Below are positions 50,409 to 58,826 of a stretch of DNA of 64,000 bases, one piece after another. The stretch's first letter is position 1; every line of letters begins with the position of its first letter. The translations under genes were made by a program, and so were the position numbers. This DNA comes from Kribbella sp. VKM Ac-2568 (lineage in GTDB: Bacteria; Actinomycetota; Actinomycetes; Propionibacteriales; Kribbellaceae): positions 62,001 to 126,000 of the forward strand of contig NZ_SLVF01000001.1 in the NCBI RefSeq assembly GCF_004345365.1. Direction: 5' to 3'. The notes beneath the pieces are model-generated. The model saw nothing but the letters and a program-made list of their open reading frames with translations. It ran no database searches and was not told where the DNA came from.

Positions 50409-51506
50409 TCAGCGGCGGCGGAGGAGCAGACCGCGGCTGCCCGGTTTGCGAAGGTAGACGCGGCCTCCGACGACCGGCTCGAACCGCGGCAGGACCAGGT
50501 CGAGTTCCTCCTCGACCGACCAGCCCGGCGGCCACGTCCGCTCGGCGAGCTCGGCCGGATCCATCGACACGAACACCCGATCCGTGGGGAACCGGTCGAG
50601 CAGGCCGAGGTCCAGGCCGTAGTACAGCAACTCGATCAGCAGGTACGCCGAACCCGTCAGGCGTCGGGTGGTCGTCAGCTCCTCGAAGCTGTGCGGGTGG
50701 ACCCGGATGTCGCCGTGGCCTTCGACGGCTTCGCGAAGGCGGGAAAGGAAGGTGGGGTTCGGCTCGGTCGCGTCCACGGAGTACCCGTCCTGCAGCAGGC
50801 GGCTGGTCAAAGCGCCCTCGTAAGCGCCTACCTCGATCACCCGGCCCGCCGCGGGATCGAGGTGACTCCGCACCCACGCCGCGGTCGCGTCCAGCCGTTC
50901 GTTCTCGTACTGCGAGGTGATGGACTCCCAGGGCTCCTCGGCATCGCTCGCGGTCAGCGCGAACAACCGGGCGCGTTCCTCCGGGTCGGACACGAAGAAC
51001 CGCTCAACCGAGGAGACCCGCCGGGAGTTGTCGTTCTCGAGCAACTCCGGGCGGTGGGTGTTGACGAAGTTGAGCTTGGCGTCGATCAACGCCTGATCGA
51101 GTCGTTCGTCGAGATCGGTGATCCACTCGAACGAGCGGGTATCGCCGACAGCGTGCTTCACCGGCGCCCGGACCAGCCCGGCCAGGTCGAATCCCCAGCG
51201 GCCGCGGCGTTCCCGCGGATCGGCGGGCGAGTGTGTCCAGACGGTCGCCGCGACATCACCGGTCTCCAGCGCGATCGCATCCGCCGCTGCTCCTGACGAC
51301 CACGGCTTGTCACCCACGCCGGTCGTCCCCAGGAGTTCGGCCAATGGAGCCAGGCGGCCGGCGAGCGGGACGGCGGCGGGGAGCTTCAGGTAGGCGCCGC
51401 GGTCGGCGATGACCAGGTGCACCTCACGGCCCTGGCGTGGATCGAGGACTGACAGGAAATCGGTTACGACATCTTCCGGACGGAGCACTGCGACGACATC
51501 GATCAC
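50409..51506 (-). CDS. SAM-dependent methyltransferase (NodS-like domain)
   Basis: This ~365-residue protein has an N-terminal domain (residues ~1-190) of unknown type and a C-terminal class I methyltransferase fold with V-I-E-V-G-A-Y-E-G-A-L-T (motif I, S-adenosylmethionine binding) and V-D-A-T-E-P-N-P. Such two-domain proteins in actinobacteria are often annotated NodS-like or glycosylation-associated; no substrate inferred. The start is doubtful (GTG 51506 or TTG 51524). Divergent from a lipoprotein gene. Confidence 0.7.
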   Translation of the reverse strand: MIDVVAVLRPEDVVTDFLSVLDPRQGREVHLVIADRGAYLKLPAAVPLAGRLAPLAELLGTTGVGDKPWSSGAAADAIALETGDVAATVWTHSPADPRERRGRWGFDLAGLVRAPVKHAVGDTRSFEWITDLDERLDQALIDAKLNFVNTHRPELLENDNSRRVSSVERFFVSDPEERARLFALTASDAEEPWESITSQYENERLDATAAWVRSHLDPAAGRVIEVGAYEGALTSRLLQDGYSVDATEPNPTFLSRLREAVEGHGDIRVHPHSFEELTTTRRLTGSAYLLIELLYYGLDLGLLDRFPTDRVFVSMDPAELAERTWPPGWSVEEELDLVLPRFEPVVGGRVYLRKPGSRGLLLRRR

Positions 51507-51627
51507 CCGTTCAATCTTATGCAAACTCTCTACGAAAAGCTGTCCGACGCGTGTCGGGAACCCGCACGGCAGGGGTCCGGGCGGTGACACGCCCTGCCTC
51601 GCGGGACGGCTGCACCCGGGTGTCACC

Positions 51628-51633
51628 TAGGTT
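51628..51633 (+). promoter_or_regulatory. -10 element (TAGGTT) of leaderless lipoprotein promoter
   Basis: TAGGTT fits TANNNT and lies seven bases before GTG 51641, which is also the correct lipoprotein signal-peptide start; the purines between may add weak ribosome binding. Confidence 0.45.
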
Positions 51634-51640
51634 CAAGAGG

Positions 51641-52228
51641 GTGACGAGGTGGGGATGGCTGGGCGTGCTCGCGGTCCTGGTAGTGGCCGCAAGCGGGTGC
51701 GGGACCGAGGTGGCGGCCAGCCCGCAGGCGCGGCCGACAGCGCCCGGACCCTCGTGGGCCACGCCGGTTCCCGTCCGTACTCCGACGCCGACACCGCCGC
51801 CGCAGAAGTGCCCGCCGTCGGGGGCGATGATCACCGTCGGCGAGGTCGAGGCCGCGCTCGGGCATCGCGCGGTGGTGCTGAAGTTGACGAACTGCCGCGC
51901 CCGGACCCTGACGCTCGACGGGTACCCCGAGGTCGCCGTACTGGACGCCAGGCGCAACAAGCTGAAGAAGGTCGCCGTCGCACACGGTTCGTCTTACATG
52001 GCAACGGATCCAGGACCCGCCAGGATCCGGCTCGGCAAAGGCGAGTCGGCCCTGGCGGCGGTGTCCTGGAGCAACACCGTGGAGGTGTACGGCGGCGCGG
52101 TCGCCGGCACCTACCTGTCCGTTGCCCAGGGCAAGGGAGATGCCCCGGTCGTCTGGCCGGTGGTCACCGACATCGGGACCACCGGCAAGGTCGAACTGAC
52201 CGCCTGGTTGCTGAAGTTCGCGAACTGA
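51641..52228 (+). CDS. DUF4232 domain lipoprotein
   Basis: This 195-residue exported protein has a signal peptide (residues ~1-20) ending in the lipobox V-A-A-S-G-C, a Pro/Thr-rich spacer, then a DUF4232-like beta domain (V-V-L-K-L-T-N-C-R-A-R-T-L-T-L-D-G-Y-P-E-V) ending in W-L-L-K-F-A-N. The cysteine is presumably lipidated and anchors the protein outside the membrane. Function unknown. Convergent to the SDR gene, with 3 bases between stops. Confidence 0.85.
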   Translation: MTRWGWLGVLAVLVVAASGCGTEVAASPQARPTAPGPSWATPVPVRTPTPTPPPQKCPPSGAMITVGEVEAALGHRAVVLKLTNCRARTLTLDGYPEVAVLDARRNKLKKVAVAHGSSYMATDPGPARIRLGKGESALAAVSWSNTVEVYGGAVAGTYLSVAQGKGDAPVVWPVVTDIGTTGKVELTAWLLKFAN

Positions 52229-52231
52229 CGG

Positions 52232-52933
52232 TCAGCGCTTGAGTTGCGGGTAGAAGTTGTTCAGGTCATCGGGCAGACCGGCCTTGACCTGCCGGGCGGT
52301 CTCGTCGGCGAGTACCTCGAACACGCCGGTCTCGATCCCGTCCAGGGCCGCCTTCGCGATGTCGGCGGGGTTCTCCTTCGGCGCGGTGACGGCCGTGGTC
52401 ATGTCGGTCTCGACGTAGCCCATGTGGAGTCCGGTGACGCCGATGCCGCGATCGATCAGTTCCAGCCGGATCCCGTTGGTCTGCGACCAGAACGCGGCCT
52501 TGGTGGCGGAGTACGCGCCGTGGGCGGAGAGCCAGGACAGCGCCGAGTGGGCGTTGAGGATGTGGCCGCCGCCGTTGGACTCGATCACCGGGACGAAGCG
52601 CCGGGTCAGGTTCAGCGGACCGAAGAAGTTCACCTCGAAGACGGTCCGGATGTCCGCCAGGTCGGCGTCGAGGTAGGTGTCCGGCGAACTGCCGCCGGCG
52701 TTGTTGATCAGCACGGTCACGTCGGGCGCCGCGGCGACCAGGGCGTCGATCGACGCCTCGTCGGTGACCTCCAGGGGAAGGTTCACCACCCGGTCGTCCG
52801 TGCTCGGCTGCGGGGCGCGGGCGGTCGCGTAGACCTTCTTCACGCCGCGGGTGAGCAGGTCGTCGACGATCGCCTTGCCGATGCCGCGGTTGCCGCCGGT
52901 GACGAGCACGGTCGCGCCTTCGAGTGTGGTCAT
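52232..52933 (-). CDS. SDR family oxidoreductase
   Basis: This 233-residue short-chain dehydrogenase has the T-G-G-N-R-G-I-G cofactor motif, N-N-A-G, the catalytic Ser in N-A-H-S-A-L-S-W and Y-S-A-T-K. NADP(H) use is likely, as no acidic residue follows the glycine motif directly. ATG 52933 is the correct start. It faces the TetR gene, with two tandem operators between, so it is probably the repressor's target and induced by its own substrate. Confidence 0.9.
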   Translation of the reverse strand: MTTLEGATVLVTGGNRGIGKAIVDDLLTRGVKKVYATARAPQPSTDDRVVNLPLEVTDEASIDALVAAAPDVTVLINNAGGSSPDTYLDADLADIRTVFEVNFFGPLNLTRRFVPVIESNGGGHILNAHSALSWLSAHGAYSATKAAFWSQTNGIRLELIDRGIGVTGLHMGYVETDMTTAVTAPKENPADIAKAALDGIETGVFEVLADETARQVKAGLPDDLNNFYPQLKR

Positions 52934-52965
52934 GAATGAACTCCAGAGAGATGGGAGATGCGGGA

Positions 52966-53006
52966 GGAAACCGTTCTGTTTCCAGAGCGTAAACCGATCT
53001 GTTTCC
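52966..53006. promoter_or_regulatory. Two tandem TetR operators
   Basis: GGAAACCGTTCTGTTTCC (52966-52983) and GTAAACCGATCTGTTTCC (52989-53006) agree at 16 of 18 positions; each is a palindrome of GGAAAC/GTTTCC type. They lie 23 bases apart between SDR and TetR starts. Confidence 0.75.
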
Positions 53007-53024
53007 TTCTGCAAGTCGAGCCGG

Positions 53025-53030
53025 TACGCT
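53025..53030 (+). promoter_or_regulatory. -10 element (TACGCT) of leaderless TetR-gene promoter
   Basis: TACGCT lies seven bases before ATG 53038, with no Shine-Dalgarno sequence, next to the second TetR operator. Confidence 0.45.
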
Positions 53031-53037
53031 CGATCCC

Positions 53038-53628
53038 ATGACGACCCAGGCGACACCCCGCGAGCGGCTGCTGGACGCGGCGGGCGAACTCTTCTACCGC
53101 GACGGCGTGCACATCGGCGTGGACGCGCTCTGCAAGGCGGCAGGGGTCTCGAAGAAGTCGATGTACCAGCTGTTCCGGTCCAAGGACGAGCTGATCGCCG
53201 AGAGCCTGGCCAGCCACGGCCCGTCGTACCAGCGAGTGCTGGAGCCCGGGCCGGAGGACGGGAACACGCCGCGAGAGCGGATCCTGGCTGTCTTCGAGCG
53301 GCAGGACGCGGCGCTGACCGACGGCGACTTCCGCGGCTGCCCGTTCGTGAGCACCGCGGTCGAGCTGAAGAACCCCGAGCACCCGGGCAGCGTGGTCGCG
53401 CGGCATTTCAAGCAGCGGCTGACGGACTTCTTCGAGTCCGAGCTGGTGGCTGCCGGCGCCGAGGACCCGCAGCTGCTGGCCGTGCAGCTGACGATGGTGT
53501 TCGACGGCGCGAGCGCCCGGGCCGTTGTACGGGCCCAGTCGCTCGGTGGCGTCGGTGTCACGTTGGCGGCGTCCGTGCTGGACGCCGCCGGGATCAAGGC
53601 GCCCGCGCTAGCCGGCCAGACCCGCTAG
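53038..53628 (+). CDS. TetR family transcriptional regulator
   Basis: This 196-residue protein has a TetR helix-turn-helix (R-E-R-L-L-D-A-A-G-E-L-F-Y-R-D-G-V-H, then V-S-K-K-S-M-Y-Q-L-F-R-S-K-D) and a helical C-terminal ligand domain. The intergenic tandem operators and divergent SDR gene indicate autorepression plus control of the reductase. Leaderless start. Confidence 0.92.
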   Translation: MTTQATPRERLLDAAGELFYRDGVHIGVDALCKAAGVSKKSMYQLFRSKDELIAESLASHGPSYQRVLEPGPEDGNTPRERILAVFERQDAALTDGDFRGCPFVSTAVELKNPEHPGSVVARHFKQRLTDFFESELVAAGAEDPQLLAVQLTMVFDGASARAVVRAQSLGGVGVTLAASVLDAAGIKAPALAGQTR

Positions 53629-53697
53629 CACGACGCCAAGAAACGCCGGCGCGGCAATCCATCGCCTGGCCTCTGCCGGATGCTGCGACACCTGGCG

Positions 53698-53749
53698 GAC
53701 CTCGGACGTCCCGCCGGGACCTCGGACATGCCGCCGGGACCTCGGACAT
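53698..53749. repeat. Short tandem repeat, 20-bp unit, about 2.6 copies
   Basis: GACCTCGGACGTCCCGCCGG (53698-53717), GACCTCGGACATGCCGCCGG (53718-53737) and GACCTCGGACAT (53738-53749) lie head to tail just after the TetR gene. No gene in the following 150 bases. It may be a slippage product or a binding site array. Confidence 0.6.
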
Positions 53750-53897
53750 GAAATGGCCTGTCTGCGGTACCGCCAAGCTGTCCTAGGTCCCCACAACCAT
53801 CCCAACCCTGCCGCCGACCCCACCGCAGCCGCCGGCGATCGGCAAGCTGTCAGTCGCCGAGCGCGACCGCCAGATACCAACTGCGTGGTCCCCGACG

Positions 53898-54122
53898 TCA
53901 CCACGGTCTACAGCGATCACCTCCCCGCCGGAGATGCGACTTTGTGCACCACGTGAGTGTTCTACCGTCCGGGATCTGCTCAAGCGGTGCACAAGGTGCC
54001 GGTTTTGGGGAGCGCAGGCGGGGACCGGTAGGGGAGTGCCGGCTGGCGGCGATGGTTACTGTGGGTAATGCCGGGGCGGCCATGACGGCGGTTCCCAGGG
54101 TCAGGAAATGGCGTCGTTTCAT
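53898..54122 (-). pseudogene. Tat signal-peptide remnant of an exported protein
   Basis: This 74-residue ORF begins M-K-R-R-H-F-L-T-L-G-T-A-V-M-A-A-P-A-L-P, a clear twin-arginine (R-R-x-F-L) signal with hydrophobic region, but after about residue 35 the sequence becomes Arg/Pro/Gly-rich without a folded domain and stops. No Shine-Dalgarno sequence is seen. It looks like the surviving front end of an exported enzyme, now cut off. It is divergent from the alginate-lyase-like gene, which may have been a partner. Confidence 0.45.
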
Positions 54123-54324
54123 GGGACAGAGGCTCACTTTGTTCCGTTGTGGATGGGACAAATCGGCAATCTGTTCCAGATCGCCCTGGTTTTTTCACAA
54201 CGTGAATCTTCTGCGGCTTGGGATATTGACGCCTTCACCCTCCGTCGTCAAACTTTCGAAAAGACACTGCGGTAGTGGGGGGATCGCAGCGTCAACCGCC
54301 CCCGCGAAACCAAGGAATCCGCCC
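54123..54324. other. 202-bp promoter region of alginate-lyase-like gene
   Basis: No gene. It contains the perfect repeat TTCAC-AAC-GTGAA (54194-54206) next to a T-tract, then a CTTTCGAAAAG stretch (near 54250), both operator-like. The transcript leader may end with the AAGGAATC ribosome-binding region before 54325. Confidence 0.5.
54194..54206. promoter_or_regulatory. Perfect palindrome TTCAC-AAC-GTGAA, candidate operator
   Basis: Five-base arms around three bases, preceded by a run of Ts, within the upstream region of the secreted lyase gene. The regulator is not encoded next to it. Confidence 0.4.
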
Positions 54325-55551
54325 ATGCGAAAGAAAGCACTCTTCCCGGCGCTCGTTGCCGCGTGCGCTGCTCTGGTCGCCGGAACCCTGAGCAGTCCGG
54401 CCGTCGCCGCACCGAAGGCCGAGGCTGGCACCGGCGTACAGGCGCCCTCGGCGCTGCAGGCCCCGGCCACGTTCACCCACCCCGGCGTCGGCGTCAGCCG
54501 GCAGCAGCTGGATTTCGTCCGCGCCAAAGTGCAGGCCGGCGCGCAGCCGTGGACGAACGCCTTCAACCAGGCCAAGAACAGCACCTACGGATCGCTCAGC
54601 CGGACCCCGAAGCCGCGTGCTGTGGTCGAGTGCGGCCCGTACTCCAATCCCGACATCGGCTGCCGCGACGAGCGCGGCGACGCCATCGCGGCGTACACGG
54701 ACGCACTGATCTGGTACATCACGCGCGACGATCGCTATGCGCAGAAGGCGATCCAGTTGATGGACGCCTGGTCCGCGACGATCCAGGACCACACCAACAG
54801 CAACGCGCCGCTGCAGACCGCGTGGTCCGCGTCGTCCTGGCCGAAGGCCGCCGAGATCATCAAGCACGTCTACGGCAACTGGCCGAACCAGGCCCGCTTC
54901 GGCACCATGCTGCGCAACGTCTACCTGCCGGAGATCATCAACGGCTCGAACTCCAACGGCAACTGGGAGTTGAGCATGACCGAGGCCATCCAGGGCATCG
55001 GCGTGTTCCTCGAGGACCGGACGGTCTACGACAAGGCGATCGCGCTGTACCGCGTCCGCGTGCCCGCCTTCGTCTACCTGGAGTCCGACGGCGCGCTGCC
55101 GAAGACCAAGCCGAGCCAGAACCTCAACACCCGCGACAAGATCATCGCGTACTGGCAGGGTCAGGGCACGTTCGTCACGGGCCTGACCCAGGAGACCTGC
55201 CGCGACTTCGTGCACACCGGCTACGGGATCTCCGCGATCTCCCACGTGCTGGAGACGTCCCGGATCCAGGGCATCGACCTGTACCCCGAGTTCGGTGAGC
55301 GCCTCCGCCAGGCCCTGGGCTTCCAGTCCCGCTGGGAGCGCAACCTGGAGCCCGTCCCGTCCTGGCTCTGCAAGGGCAGCGTCAACCGCGGCCTGGGTCC
55401 GATCACCGAGGTCGGCTACAACGCCCTCCACACCCGCCTCGGCATCGCCATGTCCAACACCCAGGCCCTGACCGAGTCCCGCCGACCGGCAGGCACCAAC
55501 GACCTCTTCGTCGCCTGGGAAACCCTCACCCACGCGGAGAACCCGAGCTGA
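54325..55551 (+). CDS. Secreted alginate lyase family protein
   Basis: This 408-residue protein has a Sec signal peptide (M-R-K-K-A-L-F-P-A-L-V-A-A-C-A-A-L, cleavage near A-V-A-A) and an alginate-lyase-like alpha/alpha toroid (PF05426): N-S-N-G-N-W-E-L-S-M-T-E-A-I-Q-G-I-G resembles the N-x-N-x-W active-site region, followed by a Q-E-T-C-R-D-F-V-H-T-G-Y-G segment containing catalytic candidates. It probably degrades an acidic polysaccharide outside the cell. ATG 54325 with AAGGAATC chosen; a longer frame upstream is unlikely. Confidence 0.82.
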   Translation: MRKKALFPALVAACAALVAGTLSSPAVAAPKAEAGTGVQAPSALQAPATFTHPGVGVSRQQLDFVRAKVQAGAQPWTNAFNQAKNSTYGSLSRTPKPRAVVECGPYSNPDIGCRDERGDAIAAYTDALIWYITRDDRYAQKAIQLMDAWSATIQDHTNSNAPLQTAWSASSWPKAAEIIKHVYGNWPNQARFGTMLRNVYLPEIINGSNSNGNWELSMTEAIQGIGVFLEDRTVYDKAIALYRVRVPAFVYLESDGALPKTKPSQNLNTRDKIIAYWQGQGTFVTGLTQETCRDFVHTGYGISAISHVLETSRIQGIDLYPEFGERLRQALGFQSRWERNLEPVPSWLCKGSVNRGLGPITEVGYNALHTRLGIAMSNTQALTESRRPAGTNDLFVAWETLTHAENPS

Positions 55552-55566
55552 CCCTCGGCCGAGACC

Positions 55567-55602
55567 TGCGGCCGAAGAGCCCTGCCCGGCTCTTCGGCCG
55601 CA
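55567..55602 (+). terminator. Terminator after alginate-lyase-like gene
   Basis: TGCGGCCGAAGAGCC (55567-55581) pairs exactly with GGCTCTTCGGCCGCA (55588-55602) around six bases. Confidence 0.7.
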
Positions 55603-55729
55603 TCCCCGTTGTCGAAGCTGTACTGCTAGTTGACCCCGGGAATTCGGTTGAGCCTCGGCTCGGTCGTGCGGTTCGGTGGGGCCGTGCCGCTCTCGGACAG
55701 GTTGGCCGCCCTCGCGGCGGCGCGACACA

Positions 55730-56566
55730 CTAGATCTGGGGCTCGCCGCGTTTCCAGTAGCCCTGGAAGGAGATGGCGGGCTTGGGGAGGCCGACGGTGT
55801 TGACCAGGTGGCGGCGGACCTGCTGGATCATGCCGGACTCGCCGGCCACCCAGGCGTAGTCGACGTCGAAGGGCAGGGCCGCCGATTTGAGGGCCTCTAG
55901 CAACGAACCAGGACCGTCGGCGGGGCCGCCGGCGTGCGCGATCCAGGTGATGTCCGCGCGTCCGGCCGTCGGCAGTGGGCGGATGTCGGCGACGTCCGGC
56001 ACCTCGACGAAGACCGTCGCCTGTACTGCGGGCGGCAGCTGCTCCAGGATCCCCACGAGGGCGGGCAAGGCGGTCTCGTCGGCGACCAGGATCCGGCTGA
56101 CACTGGTTGCCGGGGGCACGTAGTCCACCCCGGACTGCAATAGGCCCTTCGTGCTGGTGGTGTCCACCGCGAACGGCAGGATCAGCCCGATCTCGTCACC
56201 GGGAGCCGCCTCGCTGACCCACGCCGAGGCCGGCCCATTCACCCCGTGGAGGACGAACTCGATGTCGAGCTCGGCCACCTCGGGCCGGAGCGCGCGCACT
56301 GTGTACGTCCGCATGATGAAGCGTTCCTCGACCGGCATCGCGCACCACTCGGCGTACCACTCGGGGCCGGTCGGCAGCCGCAGTTCGCCGCCGTCGGGCG
56401 GGGAGAGCAGGACCTTGATCCGCTGGTCCGGGCCGGCGGTCACCGCCTCCGCGATCCGGGGCGCCACGAAGGTCACCCGGCGCAGGTGCGGGCTGAGGTC
56501 GTCGATCGCGCCCACGGTGGCGAGCACCGAGTCGAACGCGATCGGCCGCTCGAGCACTGTCGTCAT
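55730..56566 (-). CDS. Siderophore-interacting protein (ViuB-like flavin reductase)
   Basis: This 278-residue protein has an N-terminal FAD-binding barrel (R-T-Y-T-V-R) and a C-terminal SIP domain (I-L-V-A-D-E-T-A-L-P-A-L, then W-V-A-G-E-S-G-M-I-Q-Q-V-R-R-H-L). These proteins reduce the ferric siderophore in the cytoplasm and release iron with NAD(P)H or ferredoxin. It is divergent from the FecCD permease genes, with the iron box between. Confidence 0.93.
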   Translation of the reverse strand: MTTVLERPIAFDSVLATVGAIDDLSPHLRRVTFVAPRIAEAVTAGPDQRIKVLLSPPDGGELRLPTGPEWYAEWCAMPVEERFIMRTYTVRALRPEVAELDIEFVLHGVNGPASAWVSEAAPGDEIGLILPFAVDTTSTKGLLQSGVDYVPPATSVSRILVADETALPALVGILEQLPPAVQATVFVEVPDVADIRPLPTAGRADITWIAHAGGPADGPGSLLEALKSAALPFDVDYAWVAGESGMIQQVRRHLVNTVGLPKPAISFQGYWKRGEPQI

Positions 56567-56657
56567 GCCGTCTCTCCGTCAGGGGTATTCTGCAAAAGTC
56601 GTGACATAGCCGGGGTTCAGGTGCGACCGGTGGGCGAGCGGGTTATCGTGAAGCATC

Positions 56658-56676
56658 AGAGGTTAGCCTTACCTAA
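56658..56676. promoter_or_regulatory. IdeR/DmdR-type iron box
   Basis: AGAGGTTAGCCTTACCTAA reads on the other strand TTAGGTAAGGCTAACCTCT, close to the actinobacterial consensus TTAGGTTAGGCTAACCTAA. It is 19 bases before the permease ATG and serves both divergent genes. Iron-loaded IdeR (DtxR family) should repress both. Confidence 0.85.
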
Positions 56677-56694
56677 GAGGATCTCAAAAGTCCA

Positions 56695-57780
56695 ATGCCA
56701 CCGCTGCCCTCCCAGCGGACCGCCGCCGCGCCGCGACCCGAAGCCGTTGTCGCCGATGCTCCCCGACGTCGTCCGCGTACCCGTCGCGCAACCCTGATCC
56801 TCGGGTTGCTCGGCTGCGTCGCCCTGCTGCTCGTGGTGTCCCTGCTCAGCATCGCGGTCGGCTCGAAGCAGATCCCGTTGTCGACCGTGATCGATGCCCT
56901 CCGCCACTACGACCCGGCGAACACGGACGACGTGATCATCCACTCGCTGCGCATCCCCCGGACGGTGATCGGCCTGCTCGTCGGCGCCGCCCTCGGCCTG
57001 GCCGGCGCGCTGATGCAGGGCGTCACCCGCAACCCGCTGGCCGATCCCGGCATCCTCGGAGTCAACGCCGGCGCCGCGCTCCTCGTCGTCGTGGGCATCT
57101 ACTGGTTCAGCCTCACCAGCCTGACGTCGTACGTCTGGCTCGCCTTCGCCGGCGCCGCGGCCGCCTCGGTGGTGGTCTACATGCTCGGGTCGCTGGGCCG
57201 CGAGGGCGCGACACCGGTCAAGCTGGCGTTGGCCGGCGCGGCGATGACGGCGATGCTCGGCTCACTCACCACGGGCCTCCTGATCGGCGACGTGAACACG
57301 TTCGACCAGTTCCGGTTCTGGGCGGTCGGGTCGCTGGCCGGGCGTGGCTCGGACATCGCCAGTCAGGTGGCGCCGTTCATCCTGATCGGCATCGTGCTCG
57401 CCCTCGTCTCGGGTCGCGTACTGAACGCCATGTCCCTCGGCGACGACGTCGCGCGCTCCCTGGGCCAGCGGGTCGGCCTGGCCCGCCTCTTCACCGCGGT
57501 GACCGTCGTACTGCTCTGTGGTGCGGCGACCGCGGCCGCCGGACCGATCGGCTCTGTCGGTCTCACGATCCCGCACGTGGCCCGGCTGATCACAGGCCCC
57601 GACTACCGCTGGATCCTGCCGTACTCGATGGTGATGGCGCCCATCCTCCTGCTCGGCTCCGACGTGATCGGCCGGGTCGTCGCCCAGCCCGGGGAGCTGC
57701 AGGTCGGCATCGTCACCGCCGTGATCGGCGCCCCGTTCTTCATCGCCCTGGTACGCCGACGCAAGCTGGCGGACCTTTGA
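56695..57780 (+). CDS. Iron-siderophore ABC transporter permease (FecCD family)
   Basis: This 361-residue permease has about nine hydrophobic helices and FecCD signatures: R-I-P-R-T-V-I-G-L-L-V-G-A-A-L-G-L-A-G-A and G-x-I-G-F-V-x-L-I-type G-P-I-G-S-V-G-L-T-I-P-H. A Pro/Arg-rich N-terminal tail of about 30 residues is unusual. It pairs with the next gene's permease and the ATPase to import a ferric siderophore. Iron box upstream. Overlaps the next start by one base. Confidence 0.94.
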   Translation: MPPLPSQRTAAAPRPEAVVADAPRRRPRTRRATLILGLLGCVALLLVVSLLSIAVGSKQIPLSTVIDALRHYDPANTDDVIIHSLRIPRTVIGLLVGAALGLAGALMQGVTRNPLADPGILGVNAGAALLVVVGIYWFSLTSLTSYVWLAFAGAAAASVVVYMLGSLGREGATPVKLALAGAAMTAMLGSLTTGLLIGDVNTFDQFRFWAVGSLAGRGSDIASQVAPFILIGIVLALVSGRVLNAMSLGDDVARSLGQRVGLARLFTAVTVVLLCGAATAAAGPIGSVGLTIPHVARLITGPDYRWILPYSMVMAPILLLGSDVIGRVVAQPGELQVGIVTAVIGAPFFIALVRRRKLADL

Positions 57781-58826
57781 TGGGAGCTGCGACGGCCGAG
57801 CGCGGCCAGGTCATCGCGCGAGCCCGGGCCGGCCGGCAGGCGAGGTCGCTCGCAGTCATCGCCGTGCTCGCGGTACTCCTGTTCGTCACCTTCTGCGTCT
57901 CGCTCTCGCTCGGCGACTTCAAGATCCCCGTGATCGATGTGGTGAAGACCTTGTTCGGCGCGGGCGACAAGGCGACGGAGTTCATCGTGAACCGGCTCCG
58001 GCTGCCGCGCGCGCTGACCGGGATCCTGGTCGGTGTCGCGCTCGGCATGTCCGGCGCGATCTTCCAGAGTGTGGCCCGCAACCCGCTGGCGAGCCCGGAC
58101 ATCATCGGCGTGACCTACGGCGCCAGCGCGTTCGCGGTGTTCGCCATCATCACCCTCGGCCTCACCGGTACGGCGGTGTCGGCACTGGCGATCGCCGGGG
58201 CCCTGCTGACCGCCTTCATCATGTACCTGCTCGCGTGGCGCCGGGGCGTCTCCAGCTACCGGTTGATCCTGGTCGGCATCGGGATCGGGGCGATCGCCAC
58301 CAGCCTGACGTCCTACCTGCTGACCAAGGCGCGGGTGGAGGTCGCCCAGCAGGCGCTGATCTGGTTGACCGGCAGCCTGAACGGGCGGGACTGGGCGAAC
58401 GTGCGCTCCCTGGCGATCACGCTCGTCGTGCTCACCCCGGCGATGATCCTGCTGGTGAACCGGCTGAGGATCCTCCAGCTCGGCGACGAAACGGCGTACG
58501 GGCTGGGCCTGAGGGTCGAGTGGGCGCGGCTGGGGCTGATCGTGGTCGCGGTGCTGCTGGCGGCGATCGCGACGGCGGCGGCCGGGCCGATCGCGTTCGT
58601 CGCGTTCGTGGCGCCGCCGATCGCGCGCTGGCTGACCCGCTCGCCAGGGCCGGCGCTGATCGCCTCCGCGCTGATCGGAGCACTCGTGATCGCGCTGTCG
58701 GACCTGATCGCGCAGCACGCGCTGGGGGACACCCAGCTGCCGGTCGGCGTGGTCACCGGCGTCGTCGGCGCGCCGTACCTGATGTTCTTGCTGGCCCGGA
58801 CGAACCGGGTGGGAAGCGGTGGCTGA
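57780..58826 (+). CDS. Iron-siderophore ABC transporter permease (second FecCD subunit)
   Basis: This 348-residue permease has R-L-P-R-A-L-T-G-I-L-V-G-V-A-L-G-M-S-G-A-I-F-Q near the start and A-G-P-I-A-F-V-A-F-V-A-P-P-I-A near the end. It forms a heterodimer with the first permease. ATG 57780 overlaps the preceding TGA by one base. Confidence 0.93.
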   Translation: MGAATAERGQVIARARAGRQARSLAVIAVLAVLLFVTFCVSLSLGDFKIPVIDVVKTLFGAGDKATEFIVNRLRLPRALTGILVGVALGMSGAIFQSVARNPLASPDIIGVTYGASAFAVFAIITLGLTGTAVSALAIAGALLTAFIMYLLAWRRGVSSYRLILVGIGIGAIATSLTSYLLTKARVEVAQQALIWLTGSLNGRDWANVRSLAITLVVLTPAMILLVNRLRILQLGDETAYGLGLRVEWARLGLIVVAVLLAAIATAAAGPIAFVAFVAPPIARWLTRSPGPALIASALIGALVIALSDLIAQHALGDTQLPVGVVTGVVGAPYLMFLLARTNRVGSGG

